Made by a program: the position numbers and the translations under genes
Shown here: in pieces, positions 1 to 5,334 of the stretch
How positions within the stretch are numbered: position 1 is the first letter of the stretch
Layout of the letters: each line of letters begins with the position of its first letter
The notes under the pieces: generated by a model
Told to the model about the DNA's origin: nothing
Databases searched by the model: none
What the model saw: the letters and a program-made list of their open reading frames with translations, nothing else
Source of the DNA: Vicinamibacteria bacterium
Lineage (GTDB): Bacteria; Acidobacteriota; Vicinamibacteria; Fen-336; JAGNNV01
Direction: 5' to 3'
DNA length: 7,989 nt
NCBI GenBank assembly: GCA_016650185.1
Contig: JAENWE010000354.1
Span: forward strand, 1 to 7,989

Positions 1-130
1 AGTGAAGCAATCTCGCGGCCCCGCCGAGATCGCTTCAGTCCATGGAAGAACTCCGGGTCCTTCGCGATGACGGTGGTAGGGTTTCTCCCCAAAGTCACGG
101 ACGGAGTCCGTCCACGGCTCGCAGTGACGG
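1..130. repeat. Hairpin-rich intergenic repeat-like element downstream of hisC
   Basis: Three hairpins lie in a row. The first has arms GAAGCAATCTCG (4-15) and CGAGATCGCTTC (25-36), with one wobble and one extra outer pair at 3/37. The second has arms GAAGAAC (45-51) and GTCCTTC (57-63), with one wobble. The third has GGACGGA (99-105) and TCCGTCC (107-113) around a single base, enclosed by GTCAC (94-98) and GTGAC (124-128). On the minus strand two similar starts are visible, CCGTCACTGC (130-121) and CCGTCATCGC (73-64). This resembles the dispersed 'GTCATTGCGAG...' type of intergenic repeat found in many bacterial genomes, but whether it is multicopy here cannot be seen. A frame from an ATG at 156 (ATGA overlap with the hisC stop) stays open to the window edge, but its translation looks like repeat, not like a known his protein. 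Confidence 0.5.
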
Positions 131-152
131 AGAGGCGTTGAAGTGGGAGCAC

Positions 153-1247
153 TCATGACGTGCGCCCTTCCGGCAGGTCTCTCTCGGCAAGGGCGGTGAT
201 AATGGCCTGGTTTTCCTCGGGCGTGCCCACGGAGATCCGGAGGGCATCTCCGAGCTGAGGCAGGGTTCGCACATCGCGGACCACCACCCCCGCGGCCAGG
301 AGACGGGAGAAGGCGGCATTGGCGTCGGCGAATCGCACCAGGAGGAAATTCCCTTCCGAGGGGTAGACGTGGACGACGCCGTCGATCGAACGGAGGGCCT
401 TGACCAGCGCGTCCCGCTCCTTCACCGCCGTGGCGATGCGACCCTTGGCTTCCCTCTGGGCGGCCTCGGTCAGGGCTTCGAGGGCCAGACTCGCGGAGGG
501 CGCTGGCACCGGATAGGGGGCAGAGAGGGAGCGAAGGACGCCGATGACATCCGGATCGGCGAGGACGGCGCCGATCCGGGCGCCCGCCAGGGCGTGCGCT
601 TTCGACAGGGTGCGCAACAAGACGAGGTGCGGGAATTCGTCGAGCAGAGGTCGAGCGCTGCCGATCGAGGAGAACTCGACGTAGGCCTCGTCGACGACCA
701 CCACCGCTTTGCCCGAGGCGGCCTTTACGAGCCGTCGGATTTCCTTCAGCGAAAGAGCTTGACCGGTCGGATTGGACGGCGAGCACAAGAACACCACGCG
801 CACATCGCCGTGGGCCAGGACATCTTCCACCGCGGTAAGGTCGAGCGAGAACCGGCCGCCGTGATCGTCCAGGGGGAGCTCGACGAGCGGGGCGTTCTGA
901 ACCCGGGCGGAGACCGCGTACATCCCGAAGCAGGGAGGTGCTATCAGCACCCCGTCCAGTCCGGCTCTGCAGAAGGCGCGAACCAGAAGATCGATGCCTT
1001 CGTCGCTGCCCCGCGTCACCAAGAGGCGTTCGGGAGGCACTTGATAAAGATCGGCCATGCGAGCCCGCAGGGCTGCGGGCTGAGGCTCGGGATACCGGTT
1101 CAGGCCCTGTCCCTTGTCTGCTGAAGAGGGCCAGGGACTTTCGTTGGCATTGAGCCAGATATGACCGCTCGTCTTCTCACGACGAGCGGACGCGTAGCCC
1201 GCGAACGCGCGGAGGTCGGGGCGGACGAGGTCGAGGACCGACGTCAG
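153..1247 (-). CDS. hisC: Histidinol-phosphate aminotransferase (HisC), probable CTG start
   Basis: PLP enzyme of histidine synthesis that converts imidazole-acetol phosphate plus glutamate to histidinol phosphate plus 2-oxoglutarate, in the cytoplasm. Numbering from the CTG at 1247, visible fold-type I aminotransferase landmarks are WLNANE near residue 31, SRGADEG-like TRGSDEG near 78, N159 in SNPTG, D186 and Y189 in VVVDEAY, the Schiff-base K216 in TLSKAHALAG, and the substrate-phosphate R337 in LRISVGT. These sit two residues after the E. coli positions as I recall them (N157, D184, Y187, K214, R335), so the 364-residue length fits the family. No ATG, GTG or TTG lies in frame near that point. 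The only candidate is CTG, overlapping the hisD stop as CTGA and preceded by GGAG at 8 bases. The frame is open upstream to 1529, but that part is antisense-free shadow of hisD and is not HisC-like. Function is near certain; the start is inferred. Confidence 0.95.
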   Translation of the reverse strand: MTSVLDLVRPDLRAFAGYASARREKTSGHIWLNANESPWPSSADKGQGLNRYPEPQPAALRARMADLYQVPPERLLVTRGSDEGIDLLVRAFCRAGLDGVLIAPPCFGMYAVSARVQNAPLVELPLDDHGGRFSLDLTAVEDVLAHGDVRVVFLCSPSNPTGQALSLKEIRRLVKAASGKAVVVVDEAYVEFSSIGSARPLLDEFPHLVLLRTLSKAHALAGARIGAVLADPDVIGVLRSLSAPYPVPAPSASLALEALTEAAQREAKGRIATAVKERDALVKALRSIDGVVHVYPSEGNFLLVRFADANAAFSRLLAAGVVVRDVRTLPQLGDALRISVGTPEENQAIITALAERDLPEGRTS

Positions 1248-2572
1248 GACCGTGACTCCAACCTTTGGACGACCGCCCGAGCATGGGCTTCGAGACCCTC
1301 GGCGCGGGCCAGGGTGATCGCACCTGGGCCGATGGCCTCGAGACCCAGGCGGCTCACCGACTGAACGCTGATGCTGTTCTGGAAACTGGCGACACTCACC
1401 CCGCTCGCGGCCCGGGCCGCGCCGTTCGTGGGCAGAACGTGATTCGTGCCGGAGCCGTAGTCGCCCAACGATTCGGGCGTGAGCTCGCCCAGGAACACCG
1501 AACCCGCGGCCCGGATCTGCGGCAGACACCGGTCTGGCTCGCGCAGGTGGAGAATCAGATGTTCCGGGGCGTAATCGTTGCTGATGGCGATGGCGGCATC
1601 CAGATTCTCGACCTCGATCAGACGCGCATGATGCAGAGCCTTGCGGGCGATCTCAGCCCGGGGGAGGGTTTCGATTTGCGATTCGAGATCTCGGAGCACC
1701 GACTCAATGAGGCCGGGCGCGTCGGTCAGGAGAACCACTTGGGAGTCCGGTCCGTGTTCTGCCTGGGCCAGCAGATCCGCGGCCACGAAAGCGGGGGACG
1801 CGTCCGCCCCCGCGATCACCAGAACCTCGGAGGGTCCGGCGGGCAGGTCGATGGCCGGTCCGCCGGGCATGGTCGAGACCTGTTGCTTGGCGCTGGTGAC
1901 GAACGAATTGCCGGGACCGAACAGTTTGTCGCAGGCGGGGATCGTGGCGGTTCCAAAGGCCATGGCGGCGATGGCCTGAGCCCCCCCGACCTTGAAGACT
2001 CGATGGATGCCGCACAGCGAGGCGGCGATCAGGACGGTCGGATGCGCACGGCCATCAAAGCGCGGTGGTGTGCAGAGGATCACTTCTCCGCAATCGGCGA
2101 GACTCGCGGGCACGCCGAGCATGAGTGCGGTCGAAGGCAGGGGCGCTGATCCCGAAGGCACATAGAGGCCGACCCGACGAATACCTCGCAGGATCCGGCC
2201 GCAGGTGACGCCTTGAGCGGTGTCGATCTGGAACTCCTCGGCCATCCCCGCGCGATGCCAGGCGAGAAGCCGTTGTCTTGCCTCGGCCATGGCGGTTTTG
2301 ATCTCGCCCGAGACCGAGCGGTCTGCCTCATCGAACTCGGAGGGGCTGACCTCGAGACCGTCGATCTCGACGCCGTCGAAACGCCGGGTGAGGGCCCGGA
2401 GGGCCTCATCCCCGTTGGCTCGGACCTCGTCGATGAGGCTGCGCACCGTGGCGTCGACTTCGGATTGGTTTGTTGAGATCGGCCGTTCGAGCAGGCCACG
2501 CCTGGCCGCGCCGTCCAGATCGTTCCACCGCGCGGACGGGAGCCCCAATCCGGATTCGACCCGCGTCGTCAT
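1244..2572 (-). CDS. hisD: Histidinol dehydrogenase (HisD)
   Basis: Catalyses the last two steps of histidine synthesis, the NAD-dependent oxidation of L-histidinol through histidinal to L-histidine, using zinc. The 442 residues match the family length. Visible landmarks are GLYVPSGSAPLPST (135-148; most homologues have PGG where this has PSG), FGPGNSFVTSAKQ (218-230) and AGPSEVLVIAG (245-255). Zinc ligands Q270 and H273 lie in QAEHGPDSQ, the catalytic pair E337-H338 in NDYAPEHL, and further zinc ligands are D371 in GDYGSGTNH and H430 near the C-terminus. All are offset by 11 from the E. coli residues (Q259, H262, E326, H327, D360, H419), so an active enzyme is expected. The ATG overlaps the stop of the TrpR-family gene as ATGA, with only a weak ribosome site, so translation is probably coupled. 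The stop overlaps the proposed hisC start. Confidence 0.97.
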   Translation of the reverse strand: MTTRVESGLGLPSARWNDLDGAARRGLLERPISTNQSEVDATVRSLIDEVRANGDEALRALTRRFDGVEIDGLEVSPSEFDEADRSVSGEIKTAMAEARQRLLAWHRAGMAEEFQIDTAQGVTCGRILRGIRRVGLYVPSGSAPLPSTALMLGVPASLADCGEVILCTPPRFDGRAHPTVLIAASLCGIHRVFKVGGAQAIAAMAFGTATIPACDKLFGPGNSFVTSAKQQVSTMPGGPAIDLPAGPSEVLVIAGADASPAFVAADLLAQAEHGPDSQVVLLTDAPGLIESVLRDLESQIETLPRAEIARKALHHARLIEVENLDAAIAISNDYAPEHLILHLREPDRCLPQIRAAGSVFLGELTPESLGDYGSGTNHVLPTNGAARAASGVSVASFQNSISVQSVSRLGLEAIGPGAITLARAEGLEAHARAVVQRLESRS

Positions 2573-2922
2573 TTCGACCGCCGGCGGCTGGAGGCGGTGC
2601 GGAGGACACGGTCAGCGGCGAGACGGTAGCCGCCCGGCCCGAAGCTCAGACATCGAGCGATCCGACCAATGGTGGTGACGCTCACTCCGGTCCGATCGTG
2701 AATCTCGCGGTAGGGCATCTTCGCGAGGAGAAGCGGCACCACCCGCCAGCGGTCGGCGATGGCCTCCAGCTCGGCCGGGGTGCAGAGGTCATCGAGGAAG
2801 GTTCGCATCTCAGAAGGCGTTCGCAGCGAGAGCAGGGCCTCGAGCAGTGTCCCCATGGCCTCAGGGGAGCGAAGCGACTTCTCCCCGCGGGGGAGGGGGA
2901 GGCGGGAGTCCCGAGGCTTCAT
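2569..2922 (-). CDS. TrpR/YerC-family transcriptional regulator, probable histidine operon repressor
   Basis: Small helical DNA-binding protein of the TrpR superfamily, YerC/YecD-like. From the ATG at 2922 it has 117 residues. The family core starts near residue 23 (MGTLLEALLSL), followed by TFLDDLCTPAELEAIADRW (residues about 41-59), then a helix-turn-helix around YREIHDRTGVSVTTIGRIARCL (about 71-92). I recall TrpR-family proteins called HisR/YerC being proposed as histidine biosynthesis repressors in Gram-positive bacteria; the ATGA overlap with hisD and the palindrome in its own promoter make the same role likely here, but the ligand is inferred. Start choice is uncertain. The ATG at 2922 lies about 9 bases after a good -10 and would be nearly leaderless, while the ATG at 2856 begins exactly at the conserved core but has a GAGG only two bases away. 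The first 22 codons are made of repeat-like, hairpin-forming sequence. Confidence 0.85.
   Translation of the reverse strand: MKPRDSRLPLPRGEKSLRSPEAMGTLLEALLSLRTPSEMRTFLDDLCTPAELEAIADRWRVVPLLLAKMPYREIHDRTGVSVTTIGRIARCLSFGPGGYRLAADRVLRTASSRRRSK
2857..2912. repeat. Hairpin-forming GC-rich repeat-like segment in the 5' end of the regulator gene
   Basis: GGGGAG (2864-2869), CTCCCC (2881-2886) and GGGGAG (2890-2895) can form two alternative stems, one with a 3-base loop and one with an 11-base loop. A further GGGGGAGG run follows. The pattern resembles dispersed 'CTTCTCCCC-GCG-GGGGAG' repeats of bacterial genomes. On the minus strand it encodes residues about 5-22 of the longer form of the regulator, a stretch absent from the family core. 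Copy number elsewhere in the genome is unknown. Confidence 0.4.
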
Positions 2923-2929
2923 ACTGTCA

Positions 2930-2955
2930 TATTGTAATAGCGTGCTATTACAATA
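2930..2955. promoter_or_regulatory. 26-bp palindromic operator in front of the TrpR-family/his operon
   Basis: Perfect inverted repeat with 12-bp arms, TATTGTAATAGC and GCTATTACAATA, around a 2-base GT centre. It is AT-rich in GC-rich surroundings, sits 8 bases upstream of the ATG at 2922, and lies between and over the core promoter elements. Its position suggests that a bound dimer would block RNA polymerase. The likeliest ligand is the TrpR-family protein encoded immediately downstream (autoregulation plus control of hisDC); the neighbouring ArsR repressor is the alternative. Confidence 0.75.
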
Positions 2956-2965
2956 GACAAACAGG
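2931..2965 (-). promoter_or_regulatory. Probable sigma70-type promoter of the his operon
   Basis: On the minus strand, TACAAT (2936-2931, five of six to TATAAT) is preceded, with an 18-base spacer, by TTGTCT (2960-2955, four of six to TTGACA). The start of transcription would fall within a few bases of the ATG at 2922, giving a leaderless or nearly leaderless mRNA. The 26-bp palindrome covers the spacer and the -10. Confidence 0.5.
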
Positions 2966-2999
2966 GGCGCCGAAAGGGGCTTCTGGGATGGCCGCCCGG

Positions 3000-3356
3000 C
3001 TAGGACGGCGGCGTGGTGCGCCCGAAAGCCCGGGCCCGGGCGTGCAGGTGTTTCTCGATGCCCCCGCACACGGTCTGGCACAGCTCGAACACCGAAGGGT
3101 CGGCGACTCGAACGAAGACGGAGGTTCTCTCCTGGCGGCGCGCCACCAGCCCACCCTCGATCAGGAGGCGCAGGTGCTTGCTCACGTTCGGCTGGGACGT
3201 GCCGATATCCAAGGCCAGCTGCGACACCGATGTCTCGCCGGCCTGAAGACGATTTAGGATCTGGAGGCGCAATGGCTCAGACAGGAGTCTGAATCGGCCC
3301 GCCACCAGGGAGAAGCCCTCCGGAGTGAGTTGCTGGAGTTTCTTGGGGAATCTCAT
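3000..3356 (-). CDS. ArsR/SmtB-family transcriptional repressor
   Basis: Winged-helix repressor of 118 residues, normal for the family. The order is an N-terminal helix with LSEPLRLQILNRL (25-37), a helix-turn-helix with TSVSQLALDIGTSQPNVSKHLRLLIEGGLV (42-71), and the beta-hairpin wing VARRQERTSVFVRV (71-84). The classical ArsR metal-binding ELCVCDL motif is absent. The only cysteines are C93 and C97 in the C-terminal helix (FELCQTVCGG). This differs from the BigR/SqrR sulfide sensors, which pair one cysteine in the DNA-binding region with one in the last helix. It is divergent from a persulfide dioxygenase/rhodanese gene across 47 bases, so it probably represses that gene and itself in response to reactive sulfur. 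The signal is inferred. A TATAAT lies 12 bases upstream of its ATG on the minus strand. Confidence 0.9.
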   Translation of the reverse strand: MRFPKKLQQLTPEGFSLVAGRFRLLSEPLRLQILNRLQAGETSVSQLALDIGTSQPNVSKHLRLLIEGGLVARRQERTSVFVRVADPSVFELCQTVCGGIEKHLHARARAFGRTTPPS

Positions 3357-3403
3357 GTTCGATGCGTGATTATATGCGACACGGGTTATATTGAAGGACG
3401 CCC
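3357..3403. promoter_or_regulatory. Divergent promoter region between the ArsR gene and the persulfide dioxygenase gene
   Basis: This 47-base gap must hold both promoters. On the minus strand a perfect TATAAT (3374-3369) stands 12 bases from the ArsR ATG, without a clear -35. On the plus strand TTATAT occurs twice (3370-3375 and 3386-3391), 16 bases apart, and an AAGGA ribosome site (3394-3398) is 5 bases before the ATG at 3404. The repeated AT-rich motif could be the ArsR operator, but no convincing dyad is seen. Confidence 0.45.
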
Positions 3404-4867
3404 ATGACCTGCACCCTTCCCGACCCCGCCGGATCCGGTTCGCAGCCGCCTCCGCCCCAGCCCACTTTCGAGTTCAGACAGTTCTATCTGGGGTGCCTCG
3501 CGCAGGCCTCCTATCTCCTCGGCTCAGAGGGCGAGGCCGCAGTGGTGGATCCGCGCCGGGACATCGATATCTACATCGACGAAGCGAAAGCTTCAGGCCT
3601 CTCCATCCGCTACGTGATCGAGACCCATCTGCATGCGGACTTTGTGAGCGGGCACCGTGAGCTGGCGGAGCGCACCGGCGCCATCGTGCTGATCTCGCAC
3701 CGCGCCGCCGCCACGTTCGCGCACCAGGCCGTGAAAGATGGCGACATCGTCCGAGTGGGCGCTTTGTCGCTTGCATTTCTCGAGACGCCCGGCCACACTC
3801 CGGAGAGCATCTCGGTGCTGGTCACTGATACCAAAGTGTCGAGCCAGCCGCAGATGGTCCTCACCGGCGACACCCTTTTCATCGGAGATGTCGGTCGCCC
3901 TGATCTGCTGGGAAGCAAAGGGCTCACCGCTGAGCACATGGCCGGGGTGCTCTACGACTCTCTCCAGGCAAAGCTCCTCCCCCTGCCTGACGATGTTCTC
4001 GTTTACCCGGCTCATGGGGCGGGGTCGCTCTGCGGCAAGAACCTGTCCAAGGACACGTACTCGACGATGGGGAGGCAGCGGGAGACAAACGTCGCTCTGC
4101 AGCCGATGAGCCGCGACGAGTTTGTTCGTTTCCTGACCGAAGACGCTCCTGAGACTCCTCAGTATTTCCCGATGGATGTGGAGATCAATCGGCGGGGTGC
4201 GCCGAACCTCGATGCTTTGACCGCCCCTCCGTCGGTCACGGCGGTTGAACTCAAGAGCCTGCGGGATGAGGGCGCCATCGTTCTCGACGTGCGGTCGTCC
4301 GACGACTATGCAATCGGATCCGTGCCGCAGTCGATGAACATCGGCCTCTCCGGCCAGTTCGCCTCTTGGGCGGGCACGCTTCTCGACGCCAACCGGGATC
4401 TCCTCATCGTCGCCCCGGACGAGGCCGGCGCTGCTGAAGCGAAGGTGCGCCTCGCTCGCGTCGGTCTCGAGCGCGTTGTGGGCTGGCTCGCGGGCGGGAT
4501 CGCCGAATGGCGTCAGGCCGGTTTTGAAACGGTCGCGACTGCGCAAGTGACCGTGAAGGAGTTGCAGGATCGCCTCGCTGATACCCAGGCCGGGGAGCAA
4601 GCGTCATTTCAGGTTCTCGACGTGCGTCGCAAGGGCGAATGGACGAGCGGCCATATCAAGGGCGCGGTCCACGCGCCTCTTCACCTCCTCGAAGAGCAAT
4701 CCGCCTACTTCGATCCTGCTCTCAAAACCTACGTCATCTGCGGGGGCGGCTACCGGTCGATGATGGGCGTCGAAGTTCTCCGGGAACTGGGGATCCGCGA
4801 CGTGGTCGACGTGAAGGGGGGGATGAGCGAGTGGAACGCCCAAGCCCTTCCGACCACGCTTGCCTGA
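3404..4867 (+). CDS. CstB-like persulfide dioxygenase with two rhodanese domains
   Basis: Cytosolic enzyme of 487 residues that probably oxidises low-molecular-weight persulfides and feeds sulfane sulfur to thiosulfate, detoxifying sulfide. The metallo-beta-lactamase/ETHE1-type domain spans about 22-265: QFYLGCLAQASYLL (26-39), iron ligands H75 and H77 with D79 in THLHADFVSGH, H131 in TPGHTPES, D156 in LTGDTLF, and H204 in PAHGAGS. A first rhodanese-like domain (about 276-376) begins VLDVRSSDDYAIGSVP but has no cysteine in its active-site loop (IVAPDEAGA), so it is catalytically dead. The second (about 382-485) has LDVRRKGEWTSGHIKGA and the active cysteine C446 in CGGGYRS. This order, with one degenerate and one active rhodanese, is that of staphylococcal CstB. 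The first 20 residues are Pro/Ser-rich, with no clear signal peptide. The ATG has AAGGA at 5 bases. Regulation by the divergent ArsR protein is likely. Confidence 0.92.
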   Translation: MTCTLPDPAGSGSQPPPPQPTFEFRQFYLGCLAQASYLLGSEGEAAVVDPRRDIDIYIDEAKASGLSIRYVIETHLHADFVSGHRELAERTGAIVLISHRAAATFAHQAVKDGDIVRVGALSLAFLETPGHTPESISVLVTDTKVSSQPQMVLTGDTLFIGDVGRPDLLGSKGLTAEHMAGVLYDSLQAKLLPLPDDVLVYPAHGAGSLCGKNLSKDTYSTMGRQRETNVALQPMSRDEFVRFLTEDAPETPQYFPMDVEINRRGAPNLDALTAPPSVTAVELKSLRDEGAIVLDVRSSDDYAIGSVPQSMNIGLSGQFASWAGTLLDANRDLLIVAPDEAGAAEAKVRLARVGLERVVGWLAGGIAEWRQAGFETVATAQVTVKELQDRLADTQAGEQASFQVLDVRRKGEWTSGHIKGAVHAPLHLLEEQSAYFDPALKTYVICGGGYRSMMGVEVLRELGIRDVVDVKGGMSEWNAQALPTTLA

Positions 4868-4872
4868 ATCGA

Positions 4873-4916
4873 CCTTGAACCCTTCCGGCACTTACCAGCG
4901 AGTCGGAGGTTTGAGG
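4873..4916. terminator. Possible bidirectional stem-loop between convergent genes
   Basis: Arms CCTTGAACC (4873-4881) and GGTTTGAGG (4908-4916) pair over 9 bp including two G-U pairs, extended after a 2-base bulge by TCCG (4884-4887) with CGGA (4904-4907). It fills the 53-base gap between the convergent rhodanese and TPR genes. There is no T-run on either side and the loop is large, so its function as a terminator is weakly supported. Confidence 0.25.
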
Positions 4917-4920
4917 ACGC

Positions 4921-5334
4921 TCACTCACCCTCACGAGTGGCCTGGAGAACCTCGAGAGCCTTGCGGTCGCCGGGCCGCCGGGCCAGAGCGATCATGGCCA
5001 TGGCGTGCGCCTCGCGTTCGCGCCGGAGGCGCATGAAGGCGAAGGCCAGACTGGCGGCCGCGCCGCCTTTCTGATCCAGAGTCACCGCGGCGGCCAGAGG
5101 AATGATGGCGCGCTCAGGCTGGTTGAGTTTCAGCCACATCTCGCCGAGTCGTTCGAGCGGCGCGGCCCTGGGGTCCAGTTCCACCGCGCGCTGGAGCGTC
5201 TTGGTCGCAGCCTGAAGGTCTCCCCGGTCCGCCTGCTGTAGAGCTTTGTGAACCAGTCGTGACGACGCCGGTCGCGACAACTCGTTGGTTTGAAACAGAT
5301 CTTGTTCGCTCAAAAATAGCCTCTGAGCCCTCAC
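4921..5334 (-). CDS. Small TPR-repeat protein coupled to the aromatic fusion enzyme
   Basis: Predicted soluble helical protein of 137 residues with about three 34-residue TPR units: residues 24-57 (ALQQADRGDLQAATKTLQRAVELDP), 58-91 (LGEMWLKLNQPERAIIPLAAAVTLD) and 92-125 (AFAFMRLRREREAHAMAMIALARRPGD). No signal peptide or membrane segment is seen, and no enzyme motif. The assumed start is a GTG that overlaps the upstream stop as GTGA (5331-5334). A TTG at 5313 with GAGG six bases before it is an equally good start and would remove seven residues. TPR proteins are scaffolds; position suggests co-transcription with the aromatic enzyme, but no partner can be named. Confidence 0.8.
   Translation of the reverse strand: MRAQRLFLSEQDLFQTNELSRPASSRLVHKALQQADRGDLQAATKTLQRAVELDPRAAPLERLGEMWLKLNQPERAIIPLAAAVTLDQKGGAAASLAFAFMRLRREREAHAMAMIALARRPGDRKALEVLQATREGE

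Noticed and set aside
1..156. Minus-strand frame from the ATG at 156 overlapping the hisC stop by ATGA
   Set aside because: The overlap is attractive, but the translation follows the repeat-like sequence and does not resemble the N-terminus of any his protein I know; it also runs off the edge.
1248..1529. N-terminal extension of hisC to the ATG at 1529 (94 extra residues)
   Set aside because: It lies wholly inside hisD, has shadow-like Arg/Gly/Pro-rich composition and no HisC homology; family length fits a start near 1247.
1265..2149. Long plus-strand open frame (294 codons) opposite hisD
   Set aside because: It is antisense to a clearly functional hisD and has no recognisable domain; such frames are expected in GC-rich DNA.
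3370..3391. TTATAT direct repeat as a defined ArsR operator
   Set aside because: No clear dyad symmetry is visible and the motifs also serve as -10-like elements, so it is left as a possibility within the promoter region.
3593..4600. Long minus-strand open frame (335 codons) opposite the CstB-like gene
   Set aside because: The plus-strand frame carries intact metal-binding and rhodanese motifs; the opposite frame shows none.
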